A stretch of DNA of 64,000 bases. Origin: Megalopta genalis (Eukaryota; Arthropoda; Insecta; Hymenoptera; Halictidae). Positions 23,661-36,206 of the stretch are shown here, one piece after another. The DNA lies in assembly GCF_051020955.1 (NCBI RefSeq), contig NC_135016.1:28429131-28493130 (forward strand), given 5' to 3'. Each line of letters starts with the position of its first letter. Position 1 is the stretch's first letter. Below the pieces are notes generated by a model, which saw only the letters and a program-made list of their open reading frames with translations, ran no database searches and had not been told where the DNA came from. The position numbers and the translations under genes were made by a program.

Positions 23661-23740
23661 CATTACTTACAATCGGCGACAAAGACCTTTGCCTTCGACT
23701 TACCTGCAACAGAGAGAAAATACACGATTAGCAAAGAATT
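23661..23740 (-). promoter_or_regulatory. Recursive splice site or 33-nt microexon (minus strand)
   Basis: Read on the minus strand: a CTAAT branch-point-like word, then a pyrimidine tract TATTTTCTCTCTGTTGCAG ending at 23704, directly followed by GTAAGT. After 33 nt (23671-23703) comes a second strong donor, GTAAGTAATG. AG immediately followed by GTAAGT is the ratchet-point signature of recursive splicing known from long insect introns, and the downstream donor matches the exon-definition form (RS-exon). Alternatively the 33 nt are a symmetric microexon, open in two phases; one phase reads KSKAKVFVAD. The host gene is not identifiable from this window. Confidence 0.6.
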
Positions 23741-24637
23741 CTCTAGTACTCCGAGTCAACGGGAAAGAAGTAAATGCAACATAGAAAACGAGTTAGAATC
23801 GACAAACACGAAAGTGGAATTATATAAGCCTGGCCCTTTCCGAGAGGATGATCGCGGGAAAAGGGTGCCCGAAGGAAACCCGTCCAGGCCTCGACGGAAT
23901 TGAACGAAATGGAATATGTAAAGGGCGGAGAGGAAGGGTGAGAAGAGGTCGAAGAACTGTCCCTCTGTGTGGCCGACTACCACGAATCGTTGGAAGAAAC
24001 AAAATATATTCCATGAGCCGCGTGAGCCGCCCGTTAAACTTCCTTTCCTTACCGGGAAAAGCTGACGTGGTCCCTTCAAAGGGATCATGCGAGAATAAAA
24101 GTAACGCGACGGTCGACAGAAGGGCGGAACTACGACGACGAAATTCGGATAGGTTGATCCGTCAACCGCGGGACGCTCGGCGACGTCTTTGTTTGACGTC
24201 TGCGGAAATTGAGGTTTTTAAGCTGACGAGGATTCGTCGAACTTCTCTGATTGCGCACGACAAACTCATAAACAGTCAAAGAATTCCATCGTTTATTCCA
24301 TTTTATTTGCGCGGAAGTTCTTAGTCGTTGGAAGAAAACCTTGCGCGTTGAAGTCGCCAGTTCCAATTACTTTGATTGCAGCGTCAACCATTTGATGTCA
24401 ACCACTCTGACTTGATCATTAACTCCTACGGCGATCTATTATTTATTTATTTAGCATAAACGGGTCAAATACCCCCTTCAATTTTTCTACAAAATTCGAT
24501 ATAATAATATAATAGTAATAATAATAGCAATGCTAAAAAGATAATAATAAAAATAAAAATGAAATGTATAATTTTAGAACAACTTGCCGAAAGAAACTGC
24601 ACCCAGTGTGATCGATAAAACGCATACAAAATTGATC

Positions 24638-24852
24638 TTAACTCCTTGCCATACTTTGACGAGTCCGATACAGTTAAGTATGAATGCTATTCTGTTCTTT
24701 GTAGTCCGAATAAAATTCTTATTTCTTGTCGTCAATATTTATTTTGAGACACAATAGATATAAATTGTCGTTTTTCTTCTTTGGAATTATTACAATCGAA
24801 ACATTTCTAATCATTGAAACTGTGAAGAAATTGGTACGCGGTAAGGGATTAA
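24638..24852. mobile_element. TTAA-bounded piggyBac-like MITE, family F (copy 1)
   Basis: TTAACTCCTTGCCATAC at 24638 faces reversed TTAATCCCTTACCGCGTACC at 24852. The subterminal word GACGAGTCCGA matches the related copy at 38890-39137. Noncoding. Confidence 0.65.
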
Positions 24853-27687
24853 AAATAGATCGACGCAGTGGTTATCTGGTGGGAAGTCCCACAAAATCGC
24901 TGCTCACACAGTCAACTAGTTGAACAGCTCTGGTTTATAACAACGGCAAGATTAAATTTATTTAAACTTCGTACGGTTGCTCTTATAATATATGGTTGAA
25001 TAAAAAAGTTGGTCTAAAATATTTTCGTGGAAACATTTTTATAATATCAGCAATTGTTATCGAAAAATCGGAAACCAGTCATCTTAACTGGCTTAGTAGT
25101 TCTATTGTTAACGTAGAATTGATATTTAAATTGATTAAAATCATCAATTATATCTTATTATACCTTCCTAATCTGATTAGGATTCGCAGAACATAAGAAC
25201 GTCGAGAAAGTAATCGATGTCAAAGAACGTAAATTTTCAATTGATATTCGGTCGAATAAAATACTTTACTTTCAAGAAATTGTTCAAGCTGCTGTCACGG
25301 TGTTAAAGTCTTAGGGGCAACGGTGAAGTCTGATTCACAGGAACGTAAGATCGGGAGGATGGTTCTCGGTGCTCGAACGCAATAATAAGCAGTCGGTGGT
25401 CCGATGGTCTGGCCGGATGGAGCTCCGTGGTAAAAAAGAAGCAAATCGGAGGACCACCAGAGACCGGAGTAAACACGCCGCGGCGCGGCGGCGAGTTTGC
25501 TGAAAGTCGGCTCGAAACCGCGAGTTTCCCGGTGGCAATTTGCACGGAGGCGACTTTCAATTTTCGCGAAGACGGTCGACGTTGCTCTGCGAGGCAAGAT
25601 CAGCAGCGCGCGAGCCTTGATACGTAATAACGGGCCCGTGGTACGGAGCCGGTACCAGTGTATTTCCTGGTTGCGCAAAGCCTCCACGGAGAACCGGGTA
25701 ATAAACGATGCACTATGCACAGCTTAAACGGAGCTTTATGAAATCCCAGCCATGATTAATAATTTTCCCCGCCCCTCGATTCCCCGGCGCCCTCTCTGCC
25801 AGCCACGCCTCTGTACTCTGTACCTCGTTAGGCTCATATCTCTCATCCTTAAACCTTCGCGCTGGCTTATGCATCGAGGTCTCCTCGGTGGCTGGCTACC
25901 TTTCTCCTTTCGTCGTCTGTCTTTGTTTTCCACCTTGTTGCGCCTCCGCCTCCGTCCCTCCCCTCTGTCGCCCCTCTGCCGCCGCTGCCTCTCGCGCGGC
26001 CGAGTCGCGTCGGCTCGTTCGCGGAACACCTTGGATTATTAATTTCTAGCTCGAGCAGCGCGCCGCACTCTTTTTGCCGCGACACCTTTTTCCCGGGCCG
26101 GCCGCAGCCGGCGCAAGAACCGGCGGGCTCCTCGGCTATAGAGCTTCCAGATTTCAACGAATCACTGCGAACCTGGCTACCACTCTAATACACAATTTTC
26201 GAACAATGTTTCAACCCCCATCTAGGATAACATAAGCTTTCCGAACTAAAATTCGATACTGCCGTAAAATTGTATATAGTTTTAATGTCGTTAGGAAATC
26301 GTGACATTCTCGACAATATAAGTATGATAATAATAATGATATGATAATAATATATGATATGATATGAATGAATAAAATGATATGATATGATAATTAGTAT
26401 GATAATTAGACGGCGGATTTTTGTACACGACGAAAACTAATTTAATTTTAAAAATCGTAAGTTGAATGAAAATGTCTTAGCTCTTTTAACAACTGCGATA
26501 ATTTGAACACAACGTGGAGGCGTTCTTAAATGTTTCTAATATAGTCACCGTTTTGTATTCGATCTATCCACGGCGGATTCGATTCATTTATAACAAAAAT
26601 CGGTAGACCGAACGTTGCGAACCCTAACGTTCCAAGAAATACCGTCCCAGTTGCTATTAATTCGCGCAACGATCGAGAAAGATGAGGATTAATCGACTTC
26701 TGATGGACGAGCCCCGGATCTCCCGTTTCAGGTGTCTATAACCCAGAGTTAGCAATTTAATTAAATCTCGGTGCAGTCTAGCTGGGCGAAAGGCGGGTAA
26801 TTACCTCGGTTTTCTCGGCCGAGGAGGAGCCGCTCGTAAACGAGAATTTTTTAATGAAAAGGAACGATCTCGCCGCGGTACGATTTTCATCGTGCCGATC
26901 CGCGATCCGAAAACCGTGGAGCATCGGTGTTCGACGGCGGACGAGATGCAAAAAAGGAACAGCGTGGCGCGTAGGTAATAAACCGGCTAATGAGACACAA
27001 TCATCTCGGAGCCCGGGAACGCCTATAAATGACGGGTTCACGGACACCGATTACCGAGAGAGCAGACCGCGGCGATAAGAAGAAGACAAATGCGGCGAAG
27101 AACAGCTAACATCATTACTACAACCCCTCGCGCGTAAAATGGGATTATTCCCGTTTGCGAGCCCATTAGGGCGACGTTCCAGCGACGCGACGCATTAAAA
27201 CGGATGATACCGGCGTGCGCGCATGCTCCACGGTAATAAATGCAATAACAATAGCATCGCAGACGCCGCGCCGCTGTACGGTCGCGAGCGATTCGCGTCC
27301 GCGTGCCGTGTTTTCGCCAACTTTTATCACCGCGAACCGCCCGCCACGCATCTTTCATGTGCCCGTTTATGGCTCGAATCGATCCTGCTAACTGTTTTAA
27401 ACGCGCTGACTTTGCATGCCGATGTTTTCTATGTCAACGCGGGCATATCGAAACGGGTTGTTCGCCGTCAGTGCCGGATACGTCGGTTCAACGTTCTATT
27501 ACCGAGTAATTAATTGTACGCCGTTACCACAGTTCCCGTTCGTTGAAAGTCGAAACGTTTCTTCCAGTGTCTGGGGGATTCTTCGTGGTGAAAATGTGTT
27601 AAGAATGTTACAGATTTTTATTTATTTATGCTATTTTCGTTGTATAGAAATTCGTAGTCTAGATTCGCAGTCTATTTAAGGGTAGGG
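24853..27687. other. No gene seen; large CpG-rich block
   Basis: GC-rich at 25290-26160 and 26640-27560, with many overlapping frames on both strands (up to 141 codons). These are pyrimidine-rich or arginine-rich translations without domains. AT repeats (ATGATATGATA) lie at 26320-26400. A partial CTAGACTGCGGATT-family end is at 26406 and another right end at 27655-27676. Confidence 0.5.
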
Positions 27688-29152
27688 CATACACTGTTAT
27701 TACATACACATAGAAAACATCTCTATGCACGTATTATAATTCTAGGGGAGATTGGGGTTATTATAAATAGCAATATATATAGTAATATATAGTAATATAA
27801 TTAATAATATATAGTAATATAATTTATATTTTATTGTATAATAAAATGTGAAATTTAATGTGAGATTTCTTTTATTCAAAGTACGTAATGCAAAAATGAC
27901 AATCGTTTGTTTTTTTCTATAATAAAACTTTTACCAATGTATTTGTGACATTTTTCCGATAAAAATAAAATCATACACTGTTATTACATACACATAGAAA
28001 ACATCTATGCACGTATTATAATTCTAGGGGAGATTGGGGTTATTATAAATAGCAATATATATAGTAATATATAGTAATATAATTAATAATATATAGTAAT
28101 AATATATAGTAATATAATTTATATTTTATTGTATAATAAAATGTGAAATTTAATGTGAGATTTCTTTTATTCAAAGTACGTAATGCAAAAATGACAATCG
28201 TTTGTTTTTTTCTATAATAAAACTTTTACCAATGTATTTGTGACATTTTTCCGATAAAAATAAAATCATACACTGTTATTACATACACATAGAAAACATC
28301 TATGCACGTATTATAATTCTAGGGGAGATTGGGGTTATTATAAATAGTAATATATATAGTAATATATAGTAATATAATTAATAATATATAGTAATAATAT
28401 ATAGTAATATAATTTATATTTTATTGTATAATAAAATGTGAAATTTAATGTGAGATTTCTTTTATTCAAAGTACGTAATGCAAAAATGACAATCGTTTGT
28501 TTTTTTCTATAATAAAACTTTTACCAATGTATTTGTGACATTTTTCCGATAAAAATAAAATCATACACTGTTATTACATACACATAGAAAACATCTATGC
28601 ACGTATTATAATTCTAGGGGAGATTGGGGTTATTATAAATAGCAATATATATAGTAATATATAGTAATATAATTAATAATATATAGTAATAATATATAGT
28701 AATATAATTTATATTTTATTGTATAATAAAATGTGAAATTTAATGTGAGATTTCTTTTATTCAAAGTACGTAATGCAAAAATGACAATCGTTTGTTTTTT
28801 TCTATAATAAAACTTTTACCAATGTATTTGTGACATTTTTCCGATAAAAATAAAATCATACACTGTTATTACATACACATAGAAAACATCTATGCACGTA
28901 TTATAATTCTAGGGGAGATTGGGGTTATTATAAATAGCAATATATATAGTAATATATAGTAATATAATTAATAATATATAGTAATAATATATAGTAATAT
29001 AATTTATATTTTATTGTATAATAAAATGTGAAATTTAATGTGAGATTTCTTTTATTCAAAGTACGTAATGCAAAGATGACAATCGTTTGTTTTTTTCTAT
29101 AATAAAACATTTACCAATGTATTTGTGACATTTTTCCGATAAAAATAAAATC
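27688..29152. repeat. Tandem array, ~295-bp AT-rich unit x5
   Basis: Units begin CATACACTGTTATTACATAC at 27688, 27972, 28267, 28562 and 28857. The first is 284 bp and the rest 295 bp; the length difference lies in the internal TATAGTAA subrepeat. Units are nearly identical, so the array is young. No coding content. Confidence 0.97.
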
Positions 29153-31032
29153 AAACGCGGTATCACTTGAGTTTGCTTATCGATATTAATTATTTATCGT
29201 AAACTACAAAAATTAAAATATCTAGGTTGTCGTTCCGCTGGTTTTCGAAGAAATTTAACTTACCGTTAATACGAAAAATATATTTACACTTTTCATCAAA
29301 TTTGTAAATTTTCTAAGCTATAATCTTGCACAAATTATATCATGTTACGAACTTATTTTAATCAGAACACCCTCGCGATTGGTAAACAGTCTCATTGAGG
29401 GCAACTCAAAAATAAACAAATTTCACATTTCGTTACTATGATATCTATCCTTCGTTTGTTGGCCTTTTCTACGTTCCACGAAGCAACAAAGGCGGACGCT
29501 AAAAGTTCTGTCCGAGCCTTTCCGAGCCACTTCGGTCTCGAGTTTCACTCAGTATTCGATCGGACCTGCCTGGCGCGATGCTTGCCCGCTAATGCGAACA
29601 GGATAGATCTTGCCCGAACCGAGCACGATCCGGGCATCGCATGCCTGTTTCGGCCCTCGAAGCATTCGTGTCCCCGGCGGCCGTCCCGAATCATAAATCC
29701 CGTCTAATCTTGGCTGGTTGATCGCCGGCAATCGCGGAATCAATTCCGGCGTGCGAAGATAGTGGATATTGACATCTAAAGCTCCGGAATTCCTGGCGGT
29801 CCGCGCGAAACGCAATTTAATCCCACGATTTAATCTCGCCAGACACCGTTCGAGCCACCAAAAACTCCGTCGGGGCCGAACTTTCTCTAAATCCGTCCGC
29901 GCGCCGCCCCCTACTAATTTCGAACTCGTTCGAACACGTGCCTAACAGGCGAGCCAGCGGCGGGTGTCGGTGGCCTGTCGTGGAAAACAGTTGTCGGTCG
30001 TCCGTATCGGGTCATCTGCATCTGCATCTGACTGTCGTCGGCAGTGAACGAAAGAGAGAAAGAGAGAGAGAGAGAGTGAGAAAGAGAGAGAGGGAGGAAA
30101 AAAAGAAGAGAGAGCATGAGTGGCACTCAGCGGTTGCAGCGCGCCGCCGAAGTTTAGCGCGTATTCGCGCGCTCGCATTCGCGCACCGGTGTCCCCCGTC
30201 TATCTGTCTCTATAACTCCATCATTCCATTTCATTCCCGCTATGGCGAAGTTAGCGTGGCCGCCGGGGGCGAGAGTCTGCCAATGGCAGACGACACTGGA
30301 GGCAGCGGTAGCAGCAACGCACCGGCTCTTGCTGATGGATTGTCTCTCCTCCACGCCCCCTGATTACCCTTGAATCCCTGTCTCGTTCCCCGCCCCTTGC
30401 TCCGCTCCGTCAACCGATCACCCGTCTCATCCCTTCCGACTGTTCCAAAAAAAAGAAAAAAAAAAGGAAAAGGAGAAAACCGGGAACCGTCTGCGCGGAG
30501 CTCGTTGCCGAAAATCCACTGCGGGATCGAGGAATCCTCGAGCGAGAGTCTACAATGGGAACGAGGAGTTCCGGGTCGCAAGGTGCTCGTTCGATCGAGA
30601 GATAGAGACACGAATCCCCCTTTCGATCTCTTCTCGCAATTTACCTTCTCGTTTTTCGACGGTTCCCGCTGCAGCCGCTCCCACGGCTGGATCGGGAAAG
30701 AGTGGGAGAGAAGGGGAGAGAGAAAGAGAGAACGGAGAGACGAATCTCGAAAATTGAAACAGAATTCGTGGCGCGACGATGAGATACAAGGAGAATTCGC
30801 GGCTCCCTGCTAAATGGAACCTCGTAACTTCCGCGGCCGGCTTTGGTTTCGGGCCGGCGCTAAGCGGACCGTCCGGCACGCTGAAATCGGTCGCGATATG
30901 TATTATGCGGTTCCCCGTTACTCTGGCTCGGCGGTACCGCTGGATTCGCAGTGGAACGGAAGCTCCGGTGTCTTTGTTGCACAGGACCGTGTTTCGTTCT
31001 TCCAAATTTCTACTCGTACTTACGTATTCTGA
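29153..31032. other. No gene seen; CpG-rich with (GA)n
   Basis: GC-rich from 29500 to 31000. A GA-rich run at 30048-30115 generates RERERE-type translations. Frames of 141-151 codons on both strands overlap this low-complexity DNA. No domain recognised. Confidence 0.5.
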
Positions 31033-31191
31033 TTAACCCCTTAATGCACAGTTTTTTTGAAAAAGACCGGCCAAAAAAAAACAATTTTTTTTCATGTAAA
31101 AAAACACAATTTAGAACGTTGTCTTGGCAAGAAAATTACAAAAACACAATTAATTAATTTATACAATTGGTATGACTTCTAATTTTCAGAA

Positions 31192-31233
<42 letters not shown>
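31192..31233. repeat. (TAT)n microsatellite
   Basis: Uninterrupted ATT/TAT trinucleotides for about 42 bp inside the TTAA element. Confidence 0.97.
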
Positions 31234-31235
<2 letters not shown>

Positions 31236-31275
31236 TTTATTTTACATTATATTTTAGTAGAATATATATTGAAAA

Positions 31276-31338
31276 ATGAGCGAATCAGAATCTGAATATG
31301 AATACGCTGTCGGAAAGCGGCTCACAAGGAAGAGATAA
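31276..31338 (+). pseudogene. Probable N-terminal remnant of a piggyBac-type transposase
   Basis: ATG opens a 20-codon frame, MSESESEYEYAVGKRLTRKR, then a stop. An acidic, serine-rich start is common in piggyBac transposases, and the frame sits at the expected place after the left end of a TTAA element. It is too short to prove by sequence alone, and the rest of the gene is gone. Confidence 0.4.
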
Positions 31339-31601
31339 GTCGTAAGTGATAAGTAGAAAAAGGATATATTTTATACTTGAATAAGTAAGTGTTATAGCTT
31401 ACAATCCCATGTAAATGATAAATATCAATAAAACGATTGTTTTTTTTGCTTTCACATTGGTATTTTCAATTCTCGATTGCATTCGAGTGTGAAAAATTAT
31501 AGCAACATAAAGTACAACGCCGCTCGAATTATCTCGAGTGTGCACGGTTTGGCCAGTTTAGCGCGCTCGAGTTAACTCGAGCGTGCACGTTAAGGGGTTA
31601 A

Positions 31602-33166
31602 CCCTCTTACGTAAAAATCCGTCCACCTTGTGGTTCGGATTCCGTTGAATTTTCGTTCTAAATGCGAGATCAAGGGCTAACGTCATTCTAGAATTTTCAA
31701 AAACTGTAATTTCTTCTTTCTGGTTCAATTTAAACAATTTTTTTCTATCGATGTTTCAATTAGTTTTCAATTAGATACCGATAATACTAAGCTATATAGG
31801 AATAGCTGCATATCAATTTTGGAAGCTGTTCAACGATCTTGAAAATTGGGACGTAGTTCTGTTGAAAATAATTAATCGATGATCCTAAGTTGATAAGCGT
31901 GCGTGTAATGTATGGGCGAAGATTTTGCGAGAGTGAGAGATTATTCGACAGCGAGCAGAAAGATTAAGTTAAGCAGAAAGATTATTTCAAGGTATCGTCT
32001 GTTCGCCTTGAACCAAGGGATAATTTTGTTCTATTTTACATATCTTTGTATTAACAGCTGTAATTCCTTGTTCACTATTTCGCTTGTTATTAAGTAACAG
32101 TTACTTTGTGCTTGTACAATAAAACCACGTGGCCAACCTCGAATAAACTAATCTTAACAATTTCGGATAAAATTGGTGTGAGAAGGGCAAAGAGAAAAGA
32201 AAAATGAAAGAAAAATGACGGGCTATGAGAATGAAAAGAATGTCCGATGCTGCGGAATTTTTATAGAAAGAAACGTTACCCTTAGGAACTATAGGATTTC
32301 TCCACGACTACAAAGAAAGTTCCTTCGAAAAATGAGAACTGCGAACGTCTTTGACAAGCTTTGCTTTACAGCAATTGAACAATTCGATAAAACCGACGTC
32401 CGGATCGAAAGTTGTCGGAAAATGAAGTAGAACAAGCAGAAGCGTCGATAAACTATTCGCACGCGGACCGGCCCGCCGAAAATCGTCGCTCCGGTAGGGA
32501 AACGCAGGCTCAACTTTTAATTAAAGCCAGGATCAGGGCGGATTCAAGATATTTATTTTATATTTCGACATGCTGGTCGGCGTGCCTCGACTCCATGAAA
32601 CCCGTCGACAGAGTCGCTCTCTCGGCAGCCCAATTCCAACGAGGCCACGGTGTTCCTCCGGTCTCTCTATTCGTTGCACTGTCTCGCTTCGCCGCGTTGC
32701 TCCTGAACACCCTTTCGTCCTAACGTCCCCGGCGCCCCCCCCCGGATCCCCTGTCGCGCTTTATCCGCGCGGATTCAGCCCTTTACAACCTGATTCTTCA
32801 ATCTCGCAAGGCTGTAAAAGCTGCAGATTTTACGAGCCGCCGCGCCGGAACGCGCGAGCGCGCGCCTGCATGCTGCACGCGTAGGTATACGTCCGCGAAT
32901 GCACACGGTGCTCCGTGCACGCGTGTACACACCTCGCCAAAAGTATTACGACACGCGTAGAAAATTAAATAAATTTCAGAAACCGACAGGAAAATTGTTA
33001 CAATTCCTTCGATTCATTTCAAAGTTAATTTCTATGAAACAAGTGCATACATCGAAAATACCCCCGTGACCAATCCTTTGCGCAACTTTATTTCATAGCT
33101 ACGTCGATTGCCTCTTTTTCGCAGCCTTAACCAGTTTGCCTTCTTTTCGGAGCGCGCAAGAATATA
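31602..33166. other. No gene seen
   Basis: AT-rich to 32400, GC-rich 32430-32920. Frames of about 103 codons (32412-32884) in two registers, unrecognised. Confidence 0.5.
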
Positions 33167-33544
33167 CAGGGTGTCCCAAAAATGCCTCGCAATCTGGAAA
33201 TGGCGGGTTCCTCGGATCATTTGAAGCAACTTCTTCCTTTACAAAAATTTTCTCCGAGGCGTCGTTAACGAGTTATCAACGAAAAACAGTGACCAATGAG
33301 AGGCGAGCTCAACTGGCGCGAGGCGACCGAGCCAATCAGCGGAACTGGGATTCGACCGCTCGACCGCTGGCGCCGTTGGCTCGGCCGCCTAGCGCCAGTT
33401 GAGCTCGCCTCTCATTGGTCACTGTTTTTCGTTGATAACTCGTTAACGGTGCCTCGGAGAAAATTTCTGTAAAGGAAGAAGTTGCTTCAAATGATCTAAG
33501 AAACTCGCCATTTCCGGATTGCGAGACATTTTTGGGACACCCTG
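33167..33544. mobile_element. Snap-back MITE, CAGGGTGTCCC family, complete copy
   Basis: It starts CAGGGTGTCCCAAAAATG and ends with the exact reverse complement, flanked by TATA on both sides. The arms, about 150 bp, include CGGATCATTTGAAGCAAC and CGTTAACGAGTTAT. The centre carries GGCGCGAGGCGACCGAGCC. The whole 378 bp is self-complementary, and no coding function is implied. Confidence 0.94.
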
Positions 33545-34619
33545 TATATTTTTACTTTATAATAAAAATAACGTGAATATTATAAAAGAAAAAGAAATTT
33601 TCCTTCTTCGATTGCTTCTTGGACTAATTTCGGCGTCCGTTTTATTAGTCTATCTATTATTTCCGATTCCATTCGATTCCATACATGTTGCATTAGTGTG
33701 TTCCACATATTTCGATAACATATCGTACGAAATGAACTCAGCATACGTTTTCACTAAACAAAATGCAATAAATGGGAATCTAATACGAAACGTGAAATAT
33801 TGCCTAAACCGAACGAGAAATAACAGTTCACGCTAAATCAGCGGGTGTCCTAATACTTTTGGAGGGTGGTGTACGTGTTTGTACAGGTGTGTGGTCGCGG
33901 TGGTTCCGCGGGTGTTTGTACCCCGGCGCGGAGTCGCACGCGCGATTTCACACACGATACAGCTCGCTTCTCGTTCTCGAACGAGGAGGAACGCCGAGTT
34001 CCGGCGTCGCGCACTCGGTTACTACCCAGTCTGGCAATATTCAACAACGCCCGGAAAAGTTTCCGCTCCAATCTTACGGGAATGCACGTCTGCATTTGTC
34101 GCGAATATAAAGCGCTGGAAAATTTGTCACTCGCAGCGCAGGCTTCCGCAATACCGGTCCCAGGAGCCGGCTACGCCGCGCACATTTTTTCCCTGCCGGC
34201 GATCCCCGCTCGATCGACGCCGAAACGAACGCGGAATTGCGGATTTCGAGAAGCCACGGGCTCGGCTCGGCTCGGCTCGGCTCGGTGGCGGCGGCGGCTA
34301 CGTTATTCCGGGCCTCTAACTGCGTCGCGATTGCTAAATCGTCCGATTGCCTGGAAACTTGTGAATCGAAATTCTAGATGCCGGCAGATTGACTCGTATC
34401 GGCGATCGCTTTTCGCACCGGCGCGGATTCCGGTCGATCGCGGCGCGTTGCACAGGTGAACAACGTTCTCTGTGTTCTTCGCACTACTTCGATTTCCTCG
34501 GGAAGCTGAGCTTTTTCAATGACATCTGAAAATATAGATTGAAACGTGCAGCGAACTTTGGTCCACTTTACAGGTTTCACGATCATTTTGCAGAGTATTA
34601 TAGTTCGCTCGTCGTTTAC
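33545..34619. other. No gene seen; GC-rich
   Basis: GC-rich at 33850-34460, with overlapping frames of 83-197 codons in all three forward registers, which argues for compositional openness. A CGGCT repeat followed by GGC repeats lies near 34258-34300. Confidence 0.5.
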
Positions 34620-34830
34620 TATAAATGTATCGTATGCAATTTGTTCGTTGTTCACAACAACGTATCGTGCGTAGTTTGTTTATCGTCTGCAACAATGCAT
34701 CGCACGTAGTCTATAACAATGTATTGCGTGTAATTTGTTCATCGTACGCAACAATGTATCGTATATAGTTTGTTCATCGTCTACGTTTAGAATAATGTAT
34801 CGTATATAGTTTGTTAATCGATTGCATCAA
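34620..34830. repeat. Degenerate ~40-bp tandem repeat
   Basis: Imperfect units built on CAACAATGTATCGTATATAG and TTTGTTCATCG recur about five times. Confidence 0.75.
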
Positions 34831-34959
34831 TGCATCGAATTGTCTTATATTTGTTAAGATAATATTACATACATATACCTTGCTTACAAGAAACGTTCAT
34901 TAAATAATATAAAAATTGAAAGCTTCGTTTTTTGAAATTTTAAATTGTCTCACGTTTGT

Positions 34960-35500
34960 TAAGACAATATTATACAGATTTATTGTATGGTAATTATAGT
35001 GTAAAAAGTTTGTTCATCGTCTTCATCGATGTAGAAAAATTAATGAACACCGTTCAAATCGAAGACCATGGTCTTGACAAAATGACCTTGACATAACCTT
35101 GACATAATCTTGACATAACCTTGACAATATTATACAGATTTAATGTATGGTAATTATAGTGTTTAACATTATAGTGTTTAATAACAGTATAAAAAGTTTG
35201 TTCATCGTCTTCATCGATGTAGAAAAATTAATGAACACCGTTCAAATCGAAGACCATGGTCTTGACAAAATGACCTTGACATAACCTTGACATAACCTTG
35301 ACATAACCTTGACAATATTATACAGATTTAATGTATGGTAATTATAGTGTTTAACATTATAGTGTTTAATAACAGTATAAAAAATTTGTTCATCGTCTTC
35401 ATCGATGTATCAAAATTAATGAACACCGTTCAAATCGAAGATCATGGTCTTGACAAAATGACCTTGACATAACCTTGACATAACCTTGACATGAACTTCA
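34960..35500. repeat. Tandem array, 188-bp unit, ~2.7 copies
   Basis: TTTGTTCATCGTCTTCATCG recurs at about 35009, 35197 and 35385. Each unit contains GACCATGGTC, TGACCTTGACAT and a run of TAACCTTGACA subrepeats whose number varies between units. Confidence 0.93.
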
Positions 35501-36000
35501 CCCACAACCAACCTGAGGTAACCCCGGGCCTGGAAATAACATAACCGTGACATAAGAATCACGGTGAAATAGTTCGACGTGAAAGAGTCGTGTGAAAGAG
35601 TTTGACATGCGCTAATTTGACGAAATAAAGTCTGCGCTATTGCAGTGGGAGGAATATTTCAACATTTCTTGTAACTGCTATAATAAATTATAAATATCTC
35701 TGATAGCTTGTACCTGCTCGATCAAGCTTAGATGAACCTTCTTCATTTACTTGACCTCAGTAACACATAGTTCGTCCCATCCTGCCTGAACACCCTGTAT
35801 ATTCTTGTTAACTCGACACTCCACGGTATTAAAAAACTACTTTATTACTCGAATAAGCAAAGAATCGTGCAACAGGAGAAAATCGATGTCATCGAGCGAC
35901 GTATCAGACGCGACTGTTAGGCAATTATTACGCGGGAAAATTAACGCTAAACCTACCAAACAGTACAATCGATTAGTACATACATATATTGTCTCGTAAC
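35501..36000. other. No gene seen
   Basis: AT-rich. A terminal fragment of a CAGGGTG-type element (GAACACCCTGTATATT) is at about 35788. Confidence 0.55.
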
Positions 36001-36206
36001 TAAACTGCGGATTTGATCGATTTCTGACAAAAAAGAATAGGTGAAACATAAAATTGTAAGATCATTAGAAGACTTTTTGAAGATATCGATACATTATTTT
36101 CAACTTATTACAACAACTAAAAGAGGATAGACATTTTCAACGAACCTATGCTTGATACAATTAACTTAAATAATTTTTAGTTCGCATAAAGATCCGCAGT
36201 GTCTAT
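36001..36206. mobile_element. MITE, CTAGACTGCGGATT family
   Basis: The left end is TAAACTGCGGATTTGATC; the right end GCATAAAGATCCGCAGTGTCTA.. is recognisable. AT-rich middle. Confidence 0.72.

Larger units (their letters stand above)
31033..31601 (+). mobile_element. TTAA-bounded piggyBac-like element, family G
   Basis: TTAACCCCTTAATGCAC at 31033 faces reversed TTAACCCCTTAACGTGCAC at 31601. Inside the right end lies the perfect palindrome CGCTCGAGTTAACTCGAGCG (31564-31583), with a diverged repeat of it near 31513-31535 (CGCTCGAATTATCTCGAG), each followed by a TGCACG word. The element carries a short acidic frame (31276-31338) and a (TAT)n run. Confidence 0.85.

Noticed and set aside
26715..26745. 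Plus-strand TCTCCCGTTTCAG followed by GTGTCT
   Set aside because: The acceptor is fair but the following donor is not a consensus match, and the strand disagrees with the strong site.
33866..34459. Plus-strand frame of 197 codons
   Set aside because: Two other registers on the same strand are also open here (83 and 146 codons), typical of stop-poor GC-rich DNA; no domain.
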